The notes: generated from the sequence alone by a model not told the origin. A stretch of 64,000 nucleotides of DNA from Eukaryota sp. TZLM1-RC (GCA_040285825.1 JAUPSS010000006.1:1302001-1366000); one strand, 5' to 3'. Shown: positions 35,922 to 48,110, counted from the first letter of the stretch. Numbers and translations are program-made.

Positions 35922-36949
35922 ACAACAAGTACAAAAAAGGGTTTCAAAACATTGTTGAATTTTTCAAACAGATTTTCCCCGACGTTTCTCTGACTCAAGG
36001 CAATTTCTACTTGTACAGCAATAAGGAGTTGTCATCTCACACTTTCAATTCATTACCCTCTAATTTCAATCTTACGGTTGGGGAATCCTTTTGGGATGGA
36101 CTAGGTCTTAGTGCCCACCAAATTGATTCTCTTGGAATTTGCAGAAATTCAATTGATGTTACAAGAGTTCAATTTTTCTTTCATCATCTTTTTAATAATT
36201 TTTTACATTGGGGACAAGTTTCATAAATCATATCTTCTTTATTGATAAACAGTGATTCGTTAAACTCATCTTTCAATTGTGTTAATTTCAATTTCTGATT
36301 CCAATTAAATTTATCTTGTTCTTCAGTGTAATTACTTTCACATTTATCTTTAACTATTTCTTTTAATTCAAGTAAATTTGAAGGTTTGTCTTTTAATATT
36401 GTATTCATTTCATTAACGATATCTTCTTATACTTGCAAGATATTGTAAAATCCTTTCTAATTGTATTTCACTTTCTAAAATAGTTGTTGGTATTGAAATT
36501 CAAGAAAAAACATCTTCTAAAAAAGCTGCATTACATAAAATCGAAGATTTAGTAAACCCAATTCACCCACCCAATTCAATTCAATTTTGCACCCAATTCA
36601 GCAGAACGATAAACATGACTTCGTATTAAAAATTCATTTACTTCCAATGAAGAAGGAAAAAATTTGACCCGAAGTTTGTTGAAAGATCTACAAAAATCAA
36701 GAGCTACTGAAGGAGGAGTTGACCTTAAAATATGAGTGAAATTTCCAGAATAACAAATTATTTAAATAAAAAATTTGATGTGTTTTTCAATATCACATTC
36801 AGCAATAAATCTAAGGTTATTGTCAAAATTCTTCAATAAATTGTTCAACTGGGAATAAAATTCACCTAAATTACCTAACCAACATCCAAGAACTTGAACG
36901 CTTGTTGTTCAAAATTAATAAAGGTGTTTTGAGCACCATCAATCAATCA
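35922..36949. repeat. Array unit 3
   Basis: C tail whose usual stop is changed to TCA at about 36149-36151 (AAT TCA), adding about 24 codons through antisense RT sequence. The tail also carries PSNFNLTVGES in place of PPNFNLMVGES. Confidence 0.85.
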
Positions 36950-37975
36950 ACAACAATTACAAAAAAGGGTTTCAAAACATTGTTGAATTTTTCAAACAGA
37001 TTTTCCCCGACGTTTCTCTGACTCAAGGTAATTTCTACTTGTACAGCAATAAGGAGTTGTCATCTCACACTTTCAATTCATTACCCCCTTATTTCAATCT
37101 TCTGGTTGAGGAATCCTTTTGGGATGGACTAGGTCTTAGTGCCCACCAAATGGATTCTCTTGGAATTTGCAGAAATTGAATTGATGTTACAAGAGTTCAA
37201 TTTTTCTTTCATCATCTTTTTAATAATTTTTTTACATTGGGGACAAGTTTCATAAATCATATCTTCTTCATTGATAAACAGTGATTCGTTAAACTCATCT
37301 TTCAATTGTGCTAATTTCAATTTCTGATTCCAATAAAATTTATCTTGTTCTTCAGTGTAATCACTTTCACATTTATCTTTAACCATTTCTTTTAATTCAA
37401 GTAAATTTGAAAATTTGTCTTTTAATAATGTATTCATTTCATTAATGATATCTTATGCTTGCAAGACATTGTAAAATCCTTTCCAATTGTATTTCACTTT
37501 CTAAAATAGTTGTTGGTATTAAAATTCAAGAAAAAACATCTTCTAAAAAATCTGCATTACATAAAATCGCAGAATTTGTAAACCCAATTCACCCACCCAA
37601 TTCAATTCAATTTTGCACCCAATTCAGCAGAACAATAAACATGACTTCGTATTAAAAATTCATTTACGTCCAATGAAGAAGGAAAAAATTTGACCCGAAG
37701 TTTGTTGAAAGATCTACAAAAATCAAGAGCTACTGAAGGAGGAGTTGACCTTAAAATAGGAGTGAATTTTCCAGAATAACAAATTATTTAAATAAAAAAT
37801 TTGATGTGTTTTTCAATATCACATTCAGCAATAAATCTAAGGTTATTGTCAAAATTCTTCAATAAATTGTTCAACTGGGAATAAAATTCATCTCAATTAC
37901 CTAACCAACATCCAAGAACTTGAACGCTTGTCGTTCAAAATTAATAAAGGGAATTTGAACACCATCAATCAATTA
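36950..37975. repeat. Array unit 4
   Basis: C tail 36950-37179 with the changes AACAATTAC and VEESFWDGLG. The minus-strand RT-VI frame runs open to 37129 because the T-run near 37227 has seven T. Confidence 0.85.
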
Positions 37976-39010
37976 ACAACAAGTACAAAAAAGGGTTTCA
38001 AAACATTGTTGAATTTTTCAAACAGATTTTCCCCGACGTTTCTCTGACTCAAGGTAATTTCTACTTGTACAGCAATAAGGAGTTGTCATCTCACACTTTC
38101 AATTCATTACCCCCTAATTTCAATCTTATGGTTGGGGAATCCTTTTGGGATGGACTAGGTCTTAGTGCCCACCAAATTGATTCTCTTGGAATTTGCAGAA
38201 ATTGAATTGATGTTACAAGAGTTCAATTATTCTTTCATCATCTTTTTGATAATTGTTTTACATTGGGGACAAGTTTCATAAATCATATCTTCTTCATTGA
38301 TAAACAGTGATTCGTTAAACTCCTCTTTCAATTGTGCTAATTTCAATTTCTGATTCCAATAAAATTTATCTTGTTCTTCAGTGTAATCACTTTCACATTT
38401 ATCTTTAACCATTTCTTTTAATTCAAGTAAATTTGAAAATTTGTCTTTTAATAATGTATTCATTTCATTAATGATATCTTATGCTTGCAAGACATTGTAA
38501 AATCCTTTCTAATTGTATTTCACTTTCTAAAATAGTTGTTGGTATTGAAATTCAAGAAAAAACATCTTCTAAAAAATCTGCATTACATAAAATCGCAGAT
38601 TTTGTAAACCCAATTCACCCACCCAATTCAATTCAATTTTGCACCCAATTCAGCAGAACAATAAACATGACTTCGTATTAAAAAAATTCATTTACGTCCA
38701 ATGAAGAAGGAAAAAAAATTTGACCCGAAGTTTGTTGAAAGATCTACAAAAAAATCAAGAGCTACTGAAGGAGGAGTTGACCTTAAAATAGGAGTGAATT
38801 TTTCCAGAATAACAAATTATTTAAATAAAAAAAATTTGATGTGTTTTCAATATCACATTCAGCAATAAATCTAAGGTTATTGTCAAAATTCTTCAATAAA
38901 TTGTTCAACTGGGAATAAAAATTCATCTAAATTACCTAACCAACATCCAAGAACTTGAACGCTTGTCGTTCAAAATTAATAAAGGGAATTTGAACACCAT
39001 CAATCAATTA
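37976..39010. repeat. Array unit 5 with clustered homopolymer lengthening
   Basis: C tail 37976-38205. Between about 38678 and 38930 six A/T runs are one or two bases longer than in the other units and one is shorter. Confidence 0.85.
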
Positions 39011-40035
39011 ACAACAAGTACAAAAAAGGGTTTCAAAACATTGTTGAATTTTTCAAACAGATTTTCCCCGACGTTTCTCTGACTCAAGGTAATTTCTACT
39101 TGTACAGCAATAAGGAGTTGTCATCTCACACTTTCAATTCATTACCCCCTAATTTCAATCTTATGGTTGGGGAATCCTTTTGGGATGGGCTAGGTCTTGG
39201 TGCCCACCAAATTGATTCTATTGGAATTTGCAGAAATTGAATTGATGTTACAAGAGTTCAATTTTTCTTTCATCCTCTTTTTAATAATTTTTTACATTGG
39301 GGACAAGTTTCATAAATCATATCTTCTTCATTGATAAACAGTGATTCGTTAAACTCATCTTTCAATTGTGCTAATTTCAATTTCTGATTCCAATAAAATT
39401 TATCTTGTTCTTCAGTGTAATTACTTTCACATTTATCTTTAACCATTTCTTTTAATTCAAGTAAATTTGAAAATTTTTCTTTTAATAATGTATTCATTTC
39501 ATTAATGATATCTTATGCTTGCAAGACATTGTAAAATATTTTCTAATTGTATTTCACTTTCTAAAATAGTTGTTGGTATTGAAATTCAAGAAAAAACATC
39601 TTCTAAAAAAGCTGCATTACATAAAATCGCAGATTTTGTAAACCCAATTCACCCACCCAATTCAATTCAATTTTGCACCCAATTCAGCAGAACAATAAAC
39701 ATGACTTCGTATTAAAAATTCATTTACGTCCAATGAAGAAGGAAAAAATTTGACCCGAAGTTTGTTGAAAGATCTACAAAAATCAAGAGCTACTGAAGGA
39801 GGAGTTGACCTTAAAATAGGAGTGAATTTTCCAGAATAACAAATTATTTAAATAAAAAATTTGATGTGTTTTTCAATATCACATTCAGCAATAAATCTAA
39901 GGTTATTGTCAAAATTCTTCAATAAATTGTTCAACTGGGAATAAAATTCATCTAAATTACCTAACCAACATCCTAGAACTTGAACGCTTGTCGTTCAAAA
40001 TTAATAAAGGGAATTTGAACACCATCAATCAATTA
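39011..40035. repeat. Array unit 6
   Basis: C tail 39011-39240. It shares LGLGAHQIDSIG (two substitutions) with units 7 and 9, which places these as one sub-lineage (unit 8 shares part). Confidence 0.85.
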
Positions 40036-41069
40036 ACAACAAGTACAAAAAAGGGTTTCAAAACATTGTTGAATTTTTTTCAAACAGATTTTTCCCCGAC
40101 GTTTCTCTGACTCAAGGTAATTTCTACTTGTACAGCAATAAGGAGTTGTCATCTCACACTTTCAATTCATTACCCCCTAATTTCAATTTTATGGTTGGGG
40201 AATCCTTTTGGGATGGGCTAGGTCTTGGTGCCCACCAAATTGATTCTATTGGAATTTGCAGAAATTGAATTGATGTTACAAGAGTTCAATTTTTCTTTCA
40301 TCCTCTTTTTAATAATTTTTTACATTGGGGACAAGTTTCATAAATCATATCTTCTTCATTGATAAACAGTGATTCGTTAAACTCATCTTTCAATTGTGCT
40401 AATTTCAATTTCTGATTCCAATAAAATTTATCTTGTTCTTCAGTGTAATTACTTTCACATTTATCTTTAACCATTTCTTTTAATTCAAGTAAATTTGAAA
40501 ATTTTTCTTTTAATAATGTATTCATTTCATTAATGATATCTTATGCTTGCAAGACATTGTAAAATCCTTTCTAATTGTATTTCACTTTCTAAAATAGTTG
40601 TTGGTATTGAAATTCAAGAAAAAAAACATCTTCTAAAAAAAGCTGCATTACATAAAAATCGCAGATTTTTGTAAAACCCAATTCACCCACCCAATTCAAT
40701 TCAATTTTGCACCCAATTCAGCAGAACAATAAACATGACTTCGTATTAAAAATTCATTTACGTCCAATGAAGAAGGAAAAAATTTGACCCGAAGTTTGTT
40801 GAAAGATCTACAAAAATCAAGAGCTACTGAAGGAGGAGTTGACCTTAAAATAGGAGTGAATTTTCCAGAATAACAAATTATTTAAATAAAAAATTTGATG
40901 TGTTTTTCAATATCACATTCAGCAATAAATCTAAGGTTATTGTCAAAATTCTTCAATAAATTGTTCAACTGGGAATAAAATTCATCTAAATTACCTAACC
41001 AACATCCAAGAACTTGAACGCTTGTCGTTCAAAATTAATAAAGGGAATTTGAACACCATCAATCAATTA
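40036..41069. repeat. Array unit 7 with clustered homopolymer lengthening
   Basis: C tail 40036-40268, itself frameshifted by longer T-runs near 40075-40095. A second cluster at 40618-40678 has five consecutive runs each longer by one or two bases. Confidence 0.85.
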
Positions 41070-42082
41070 ACAACAAGTACAAAAAAGGGTTTCAAAACAT
41101 TGTTGAATTTTTCAAACAGATTTTCCCCGACGTTTCTCTGACTCAAGGTAATTTCTACTTGTACAGCAATAAGGAGTTGTCATCTCACACTTTCAATTCA
41201 TTACCCCCTAATTTCAATCTTATGGTTGGGGAATCCTTTTGGGATGGACTAGGTCTTGGTGCCCACCAAATTGATTCTATTGGAATTTGCAGAAATTGAA
41301 TTGATGTTACAAGAGTTCAATTTTTCTTTCATCATCTTTTCAATAATTTTTTACATTGGGGACAAGTTTCATAAATCATATCTTCTTCATTGATAAACAG
41401 TGATTCGTTAAATTGTGCTAATTTCAATTTCTGATTCCAATAAAATTTATCTTGTTCTTCAGTGTAATTACTTTCACATTTATCTTTAACCATTTCTTTT
41501 AATTCAAGTAAATTTGAAAATTTTTCTTTTAATAATGTATTCATTTCATTAATGATATCTTATGCTTGCAAGACATTGTAAAATCCTTTCTAATTGTATT
41601 TCACTTTCTAAAATAGTTGTTGGTATTGAAATTCAAGAAAAAACATCTTCTAAAAAAGCTGCATTACATAAAACCGCAGATTTTGTAAACCCAATTCACC
41701 CACCCAATTCAATTCAATTTTGCACCCAATTCAGCAGAACAATAAACATGACTTCGTATTAAAAATTCATTTACGTCCAATGAAGAAGGAAAAAATTTGA
41801 CCCGAAGTTTGTTGAAAGATCTACAAAAATCAAGAGCTACTGAAGGAGGAGTTGACCTTAAAATAGGAGTGAATTTTCCAGAATAACAAATTATTTAAAT
41901 AAAAAATTTGATGTGTTTTTCAATATCACATTCAGTAATAAATCTAAGGTTATTGTCAAAATTCTTCAATAAATTGTTCAACTGGGAATAAAATTCATCT
42001 AAATTACCTAACCAACATCCAAGAACTTGAACGCTTGTCGTTCAAAATTAATAAAGGGAATTTGAACACCATCAATCAATTA
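41070..42082. repeat. Array unit 8
   Basis: C tail 41070-41299. A 15-bp deletion near 41410 shortens the minus-strand RT-VI frame (KLAQFNESLF instead of KLAQLKDEFNESLF). Confidence 0.85.
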
Positions 42083-42520
42083 ACAACAAGTACAAAAAAG
42101 GGTTTCAAAACATTGTTGAATTTTTCAAACAGATTTTCCCCGACGTTTCTCTGACTCAAGGTAATTTCTACTTGTACAGCAATAAGGAGTTGTCATCTCA
42201 CACTTTCAATTCATTACCCCCTAATTTCAATCTTATGGTTGGGGAATCCTTTTGGGATGGGCTAGGTCTTGGTGCCCACCAAATTGATTCTATTGGAATT
42301 TGCAGAAATTGAATTGATGTTACAAGAGTTCAATTTTTCTTTCATCCTCTTTTTAATAATTTTTTACATTGGGGACAAGTTTCATAAATCATATCTTCTT
42401 CATTGATAAACAGTGATTCGTTAAACTCATCTTTCAATTGTGCTAATTTCAATTTCTGATTCCAATAAAATTTTATCTTGTTCTTCAATTTTCATCAAAT
42501 TTTTCTTTCATCATCTTTTT
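42083..42520. repeat. Array unit 9 (partial, array end)
   Basis: C tail 42083-42312, then only about 200 bp of RT-VI before the sequence switches to the antisense RT-IV end at about 42540. Confidence 0.85.
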
Positions 42521-42540
42521 AATTATTTTTTACATTTTTT

Positions 42541-42882
42541 TTAAAAAACTGGAATATTTATTGAGATAAAAAAACCCATCTAGAATTCATTATCCTCCAA
42601 ACAAGCGTCATTATTACTGAACCTACTCACAGCATCACGTTCATATTCTACACCAATAGCTAAAAGTGCCTTTGAAATCATTGTTGGAATAGACTTGAAA
42701 ATGCAAAAAAACAATTCTATTTAACCAGAAAGTGGAGTTCATTGTTTTACCAGACCTATTCAGTAACACTTTTTTAAAATTTTCAAAAAAGTGCAACCCT
42801 GAAGGTCCAATATTGCCAAAAAGAGAAATTGCAAACGGCACAAACTGATATTTCACATGTTGCACTCTACCTAACTGTGCCT
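42541..42882 (-). pseudogene. RT-IV C-terminal relic joined to a host gene
   Basis: The minus strand reads GRVQHVKYQFVPFAISLFGNIG, then a frameshifted SGKTMNSTFWLNRIVF block. It matches 24707-25000 and 13805-14119. At about 42882 it runs into NMNAT-like coding sequence in the opposite orientation. Confidence 0.8.
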
Positions 42883-43521
42883 TCAAGTCTTTTCAACCTA
42901 ATTGCAGATCTTCTTTGCTTTCTTGTTATATGTATGAACAATAATGGAGAACCTAGGCTTGTTTTTGATCCAAAACTGAAGCTTCCAACACAGTTTGCAC
43001 TTCTTTGTGGTTCATTCAACCCTCTTCACTCTGGACATCTGTCTATGGCTGAGTCGTTTATGTCTCAGTTCCATCTTCCAGTCTTTGCCGAAATAGCAGC
43101 AAATAATGCTGATAAGGGCTGGATTTCAGAAGATGAGCTGAATCAACGATTGGGACAATTCACTAGTGATTCACTGTTTTCAGGAGTTTTGGTAACATTA
43201 TTTCCTACGTTTTTTGAGAAAACATCCTTTATTTTATCTTTTTCACAGTGGAAACCCTTATTATTGGTTATGACACCGCCATTCGAATCATTAATCCCAA
43301 GTACTATAAGTCTACCACAGAAATGAACTCCCTCTTCTCTTGGTTTGGTAACTTAGGAGGAAGGTTTGTTGTAGCTGGAAGATTGGTAGATGGTGAGTTC
43401 ATACAGTGGGATTGTGAAGAACATACTGATATCTTTTTGAGTTTGGACAACTTTAGATATAAGCAGCACAGAAATTCGATCTAAAAAACTCAGTACATTG
43501 AGATGTGTAAATAGATTATAA
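42883..43521 (+). pseudogene. NMNAT/cytidylyltransferase-like host gene, 5'-truncated, two frame breaks
   Basis: Rossmann-fold nucleotidylyltransferase with the signature CGSFNPLHSGHL (HxGH active site), then EIAANNADKGWISEDEL, VTLFPTFFEK, IIGYDTAIRIINPKYY and DISSTEIRSK. This resembles the plant/algal/fungal proteins in which such a domain follows a CinA-like domain. The CinA-like part is missing where RT-IV joins. The first usable ATG is 42934. The conserved blocks lie in three frames: a change is needed in the T-rich run near 43235-43245 and another near 43451-43458. Read in the family's last frame it ends at 43521. It is either a truncated pseudogene or carries indel errors. Confidence 0.75.
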
Positions 43522-44158
43522 TTTAATTAAGTCAATAGTAGTTTTCTGAGCGAATTACAAAAATAGTCACGTTTTCTCCCGCCTTTCCTTATTCTTTCTA
43601 TCGGACATTCAGCTCGGTCTCTGTCGCCCTCCTGTTGGTTCTCAACATTAAAAATAATAATATAGCAAACATAGCAAAGTTTTCTTCGTATGATCTAAAG
43701 ATTCTACTAATACCTATTTGTTTTACTCGCCAAACTGTGACATAGTTTGTTTCAACTGCCACAATCCCCTGTTTAACATCTTGTTTTATCACTACGTTAA
43801 TAAAAGATGGTTTGTTCCAGATCATCGTATGAGGTGAACAGTATTTATTTGACTGGACAACAGTCAAACACTCAAACAGTCAAACAGTCATCGCCGACTT
43901 TACGAAATTGTGAGTGTCGTCCTGGTCTAATAGATGTATTACGTAACTCAGAATTAACTCGGACCATCTATTTGGTCACGAGATAATAACCATTTTTTTG
44001 CTACCGCAAAAGAACGGGAAGCTGGAGTTTGTGTTTAGATTCATACAAAACTCAGGTTTCGTATACATTGCCAGGGCCATCACGAAGACATATCAGCTCA
44101 ACTAAGGCTTTGACGTTGGCCAATAGATCGCAGGACAAATTAAATTGTAATCATACCT
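43522..44158. other. Spacer with short CAAACAGT-type repeats
   Basis: No convincing gene. Near 43862-43890 a short motif (TCAAACA plus GT or CT) occurs three times in tandem. Confidence 0.4.
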
Positions 44159-44888
44159 TTGAATTCACTGAGAAATCAATCATCCGAGAAATTAAGTAAA
44201 ATTTTTGAAGACAAATGCTTTGACAACAAATGGTCCAAGGCTTTGTCAGCTTTAAGTCCCGGGGTTAAAGCACCTAATAATGATAATACAATAGATAAAC
44301 TAACAATACTTCATCCTTATGAAGACCCTATAATGGATCAAAATTTTTATGGCACATACTGGGAAAATTATCCATTGATGCCATCAGAAGTTTTCTCGGT
44401 GATCAAAAAAAACCACGTGGTAAGTCTGCCGGACTTTCTAGTTTTACTATTGATCATGTAAAAGCCGCGATTATTTCTTCAGAAGATTGCCTTGGTTTAT
44501 TGACCAAATTTTTCAACCAAATATTATCTGGTCAACGCAAATACCCAGAAGAATTAAGAAGTTCTCGTTTGACTGCACTTGTCAAAAATTCAAAAATGGA
44601 TGTTCGTCCTATTGCAGTCTCTGAGTGCTTACACAATATTTTTTCTGCATGTTGCTTAAGCAGGTTCAATGAAAAAGCGAAAAAGATTTTATTACCCTTT
44701 CAATATGGTATAAATACTACAGATGGAGTCTCTTCAGCGATTTTTGCTACTGATGTCTTATTTCGTCAAAATGAATCCAATGTTTGCATGTCATTGGATT
44801 TTAGTACTGCTTTCAATTCACTAAGTCGTCGCAGTATCCATGGTGCTCTATTGCAATATATGCCGGAATTAATACCATATTTTCAGGG
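44159..44888 (+). pseudogene. RT-I fragment: linker, fingers and first palm motif
   Basis: It contains SSEKLSKIFEDKCFDNKWSK, LHPYEDPIMDQNFYGTYW, a frame change in the A-run at about 44406, then the RT fingers (SSRLTALVKNSKMDVRPIAVSE) and the first catalytic block MSLDFSTAFNSLSRR. It stops at YFQ/G, where unrelated sequence begins, so QGDPLGP and YMDD are missing. Confidence 0.85.
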
Positions 44889-45208
44889 CTGAATAATCGC
44901 CCTTGTAATAATGTCATTTTCCCTTTTCTAGAGCTTGTCAGTTTTCTCAGAAAACTATCCCTCCATTTAATTTTCACAAAACTTCATCGGGAATACTACG
45001 TGAATTAATTAATTGGTTGACCCAATTGTATAATCAGGAGACACATGCCAATGTTCATCCTTAACTAATTGTTGTTGGCTATTCTATGATTATTTTAAAT
45101 AAACTGCATACCAGGTTTGAAATTGGTACTTCTCGACCTTACCCTTGCATGACAGAATAATGTTGCTCTAGCTCTCTAAGTTTTCCTTTTCTCAATTGCT
45201 CACGTAAA
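44889..45208 (+). other. Spacer with a short coding-like remnant
   Basis: About 44936-45064 reads QFSQKTIPPFNFHKTSSGI, then LRELINWLTQLYNQETHANV, then a stop. This looks protein-like but is not recognised. Confidence 0.3.
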
Positions 45209-46291
45209 GTGTCTCCAGTTGACCAAACACAAAGAGAATTTAGTGTTGATCACTTGTTTCCATCTTTAAATCATTCTTTTTTTCTTGCTGAACATTTAAT
45301 GCCGATCCGTGATATGAATGAGTTCAAAAAGTTCTGTGATATTGCGTTCCCAAATTCTACCATTCACAATTACGGGGATGCATTTAATGCGACAGGTGGT
45401 GTTGGTAGATACCTCAACCATTATATTTCGAATGACCAAAGAGAATTAAGTGTTGATCACTTGTTTGCAGCTCTGGATGATCCGAAATTTGAAGCTTTTT
45501 GCTCATTTTTTGTACAACTGGACCGTCATAATGTTCCAATTTCCCAAATCAAATCATTAAATATTCGGAATTCGGACATTAACCGTTTTAAGGATAAATC
45601 TCTTATTCTTGAACAAGATAGTCTTTATCACCTCTTGATTCCAAAACATATGGAATACCTAAAGAAATATTTCGAGAAGGAGGAAAACTCATTCATGTAT
45701 GCTTTTCGAATTCTACTACATGGTTTTGTTAATGGTAGTGCTGGAGCACAGGTTGAGTCCTATATTATTCAAGGTTTGTATGAAAAGCCAGTTGCTATGA
45801 AAAAAATTCATCGGTCAAACAATCGTTACTATTTTGAAGATGGTTCTGATGTTGTTTCATCTGATTTTCCACTGTTTCAAAGTCATGTTTTTCGAATGGC
45901 TCAAGATACGGGAGTAGATGGTTTTAATCTCGAGCCCACTGATAATGATGAAGAATACCAATTACACTGCATTCAAGTCAAAGTGGGAAATCATAACTCA
46001 AAATTAACTAATGGGAATTTTGATAATGCTAACGACAGAACAAACACGCTTTCGGGAATCTACAACAAGTACAAAAAAGGGTTTCAAAACATTGTTGAAT
46101 TTTTCAAACAGATTTTACCCGACGTTTCTCTGACTCAAGGTAATTTCTACTTGTACAGCAATAAGGAGTTGTCATCTCACACTTTCAATTCATTACCCCC
46201 TTATTTCAATCTTCTGGTTGGGGAATCCTTTTGGGATGGACTAGGTCTTAGTGCCCACCAAATTGATTCTCTTGGAATTTGCAGAAATTGA
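45209..46291 (+). pseudogene. C3: 5'-truncated, internally rearranged C gene
   Basis: It lacks Walker A and B. The first codons (QREFSVDHLF) come from a position about 60 codons downstream of the next segment (PSLNHSFFLAEHLM). The gene therefore starts with a partial internal duplication, and QRELSVDHLF occurs again at its proper place. From there it is intact through the nuclease core (GVDGF, CIQVKVG) to the stop. Without an NTPase it could at most make a nuclease-only protein. Confidence 0.8.
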
Positions 46292-47256
46292 ATTGATGTT
46301 ACAAGAGTTCAATTTTTCTTTCATCATCTTTTTAATAATTTTTTTACATTGGGGACAAGTTTCATAAATCATATCTTCTTCATTGATAAACAGTGATTCG
46401 TTAAACTCATCTTTCAATTGTGCTAATTTCCATTTCAGATTCCAATAAAATTTATCTTGTTCTTCAATTTTCTTCAAATTTTTCTTTCATCATCTTTTTA
46501 ATAATTTTTTTACATTGGGGACAAGTTTCATAAATCATATCTTCTTCATTGATAAACAGTGATTCGTTAAACTCATCTTTCAATTGTGCTAATTTCAATT
46601 TCTGATTCCAATATAATTTATCTTGTTCTTCAGTGTAATCACTTTCACATTTATCTTTAACTATTTCTTTTAATTCAAGTAAATTTGAAGGCTTGTCTTT
46701 TAATAATGTATTCATTTCATTAACGATATCTTCTTATACTTGCAAGATATTGTAAAATCCTTTCTATTTGTATTTCACTTTCTAAAATAGTTGTTGGTAT
46801 TGAAATTCAAGAAAAAACATCTTCTAAAAAAGCTGCATTACATAAAATCGAAGATTTAGTAAACTCAATTCACCCACCCAATTCAATTCAATTTTGCACC
46901 CAATTCAGCAGAACAATAAACATGACTTCGTATTAAAAATTCATTTACGTTCAAATAAGGAGAAAAAAAGTTGACCCGAAGTTTGTTGAAAGATCTACAA
47001 AAATCAAGAGCTACTGAAGGAGGAGTTGACCTTAAAATAGGAGTGAATTTTCCAGAATAACAAATTATTTAAATACAAAATTTCATGTGTTTTTCAATAT
47101 CACATTCAGCAATAAATCTAAGGTTATTGTCAAAATTCTTCAATAAATTGTTCAACTGGGAATAAAATTCATCTAAATTACCTAACCAACATCCAAGAAC
47201 TTGAACGCTTGTCGTTCAAAATTAATAAAGGGAATTTGAGCACCATCAATCAATTA
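46062..47256. repeat. Second array, unit 1 (long form, 1195 bp)
   Basis: C3 tail 46062-46291, then antisense RT-VI with the same internal 165-bp duplication as array unit 2 (34729-35921). Confidence 0.85.
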
Positions 47257-47856
47257 ACAACAAGTACAAAATAGGGTTTCAAAACATTGTTGAATTTTTC
47301 AAACAGATTTTCCCCGACGTTTCTCTGACTCAAGGTAATTTCTACTTGTACAGCAATAAGGAGTTGTCATCCCACACTTTCAATTCATTACCCCCTTATT
47401 TCAATCTTCTGGTTGGGGAATCCTTTTGGGATGGACTAGGTCTTAGTGCCCACCAAATTGATTCTCTTGGAATTTGCAGAAATTGAATTGATGTTACAAG
47501 AGTTCAATTTTTCTTTCATCATCTTTTTAATAATTTTTTACATTGGGGACATGTTTCATAAATCATATCTTCTTCATTGATAAACAGTGATTCGTTAAAC
47601 TCATCTTTCAATTGTGCTAATTTCCATTTCAGATTCCAATAAAATTTATCTTGTTCTTCAGTGTAATCACTTTCACATTTATCTTTAACTATTTCATTTA
47701 ATTCAAGTAAATTTCAAGGTTTGTTTTTTAATAATGTATTCATTTCATTAACGATATCTTCTTATGCTTGCAAGACATTGTAAAATCCTTTCTAATTGTA
47801 TTTCAGTTTCTAAAAATAAAATAGTTGTTGGTATTGAAATTCAAGAAAAAACATCT
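47257..47856. repeat. Second array, unit 2 (partial)
   Basis: C tail 47257-47486 (AAATAGGG gives a stop near its start), then RT-VI antisense to about 47856, where it switches to RT-II exactly as at 29311 and 53633. From here to 53268 the sequence duplicates 28.7-33.9 kb. Confidence 0.85.
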
Positions 47857-48110
47857 GAAGTCATTGAGGCAACAGAAGCACCTTCAATAGTTTTAATACT
47901 AAATTGGAAAGGCTTCAAATAGTCCCTTGCCTTAGTAGAAATTCCGTTAAAAATAAGAGAAGAAAGCAATCTCGTTAAACTCCCCAATAGCAATTGGTCT
48001 AACTTCATCAGGTTTGTTGCTTTTTCCTGGTTTAATTAAAGCAACTAACCGAGCAGCAGTCAATTCAGGTGGAGGAACATAATTCAAACACATTAAACTA
48101 AAAATCCCGT
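47857..48110 (-). pseudogene. RT-II fingers/palm fragment, antisense, copy 2
   Basis: Duplicate of 29311-29560 with the same frame damage. Confidence 0.7.

Larger units (their letters stand above)
33701..42520. repeat. Tandem array of nine ~1.03-kb units: C-gene 3' end plus antisense RT-VI fragment
   Basis: Unit starts, taken at ACAACAAG before the GGGTTTCAAAAC codons, are 33701, 34729, 35922, 36950, 37976, 39011, 40036, 41070 and 42083. Periods are 1028, 1193, 1028, 1026, 1035, 1025, 1034 and 1013 bp. Each unit has about 230 bp of sense C tail (NKYKKGFQNIVEFFKQ... to SLGICRN and stop). About 800 bp follow whose minus strand is an RT-VI segment: thumb (LDEFYSQLNNLLKN, KHIKF), connector (GFTKSSILCNAAF), then ELKEIVKDKCESDY and YETCPQCKK. 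Units differ by a few percent at most. The joins between units are identical. Confidence 0.9.

Noticed and set aside
35402-41762. Repeated 66-codon plus-strand frames starting MLARxCKI... in the array
   Set aside because: They are the complement of the RT-VI thumb/connector segment, which makes sense on the minus strand by alignment with RT-I. Their conservation only reflects the repeat.
33701-42520. CRISPR-like array
   Set aside because: The period is over 1 kb, with no short repeat/unique spacer pattern; it is a tandem duplication of gene and RT sequence.
43192-43248. Possible intron (GTAACA...TTTCACAG) in the NMNAT-like gene
   Set aside because: Removing it leaves the following IIGYDTAIRI block out of frame, and the removed part itself encodes the conserved VTxxPTFxEK-like segment.
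43598-43867. 89-codon minus-strand frame starting MTVVQSNKYCS
   Set aside because: No motif recognised and no second copy in the window; not enough to call.
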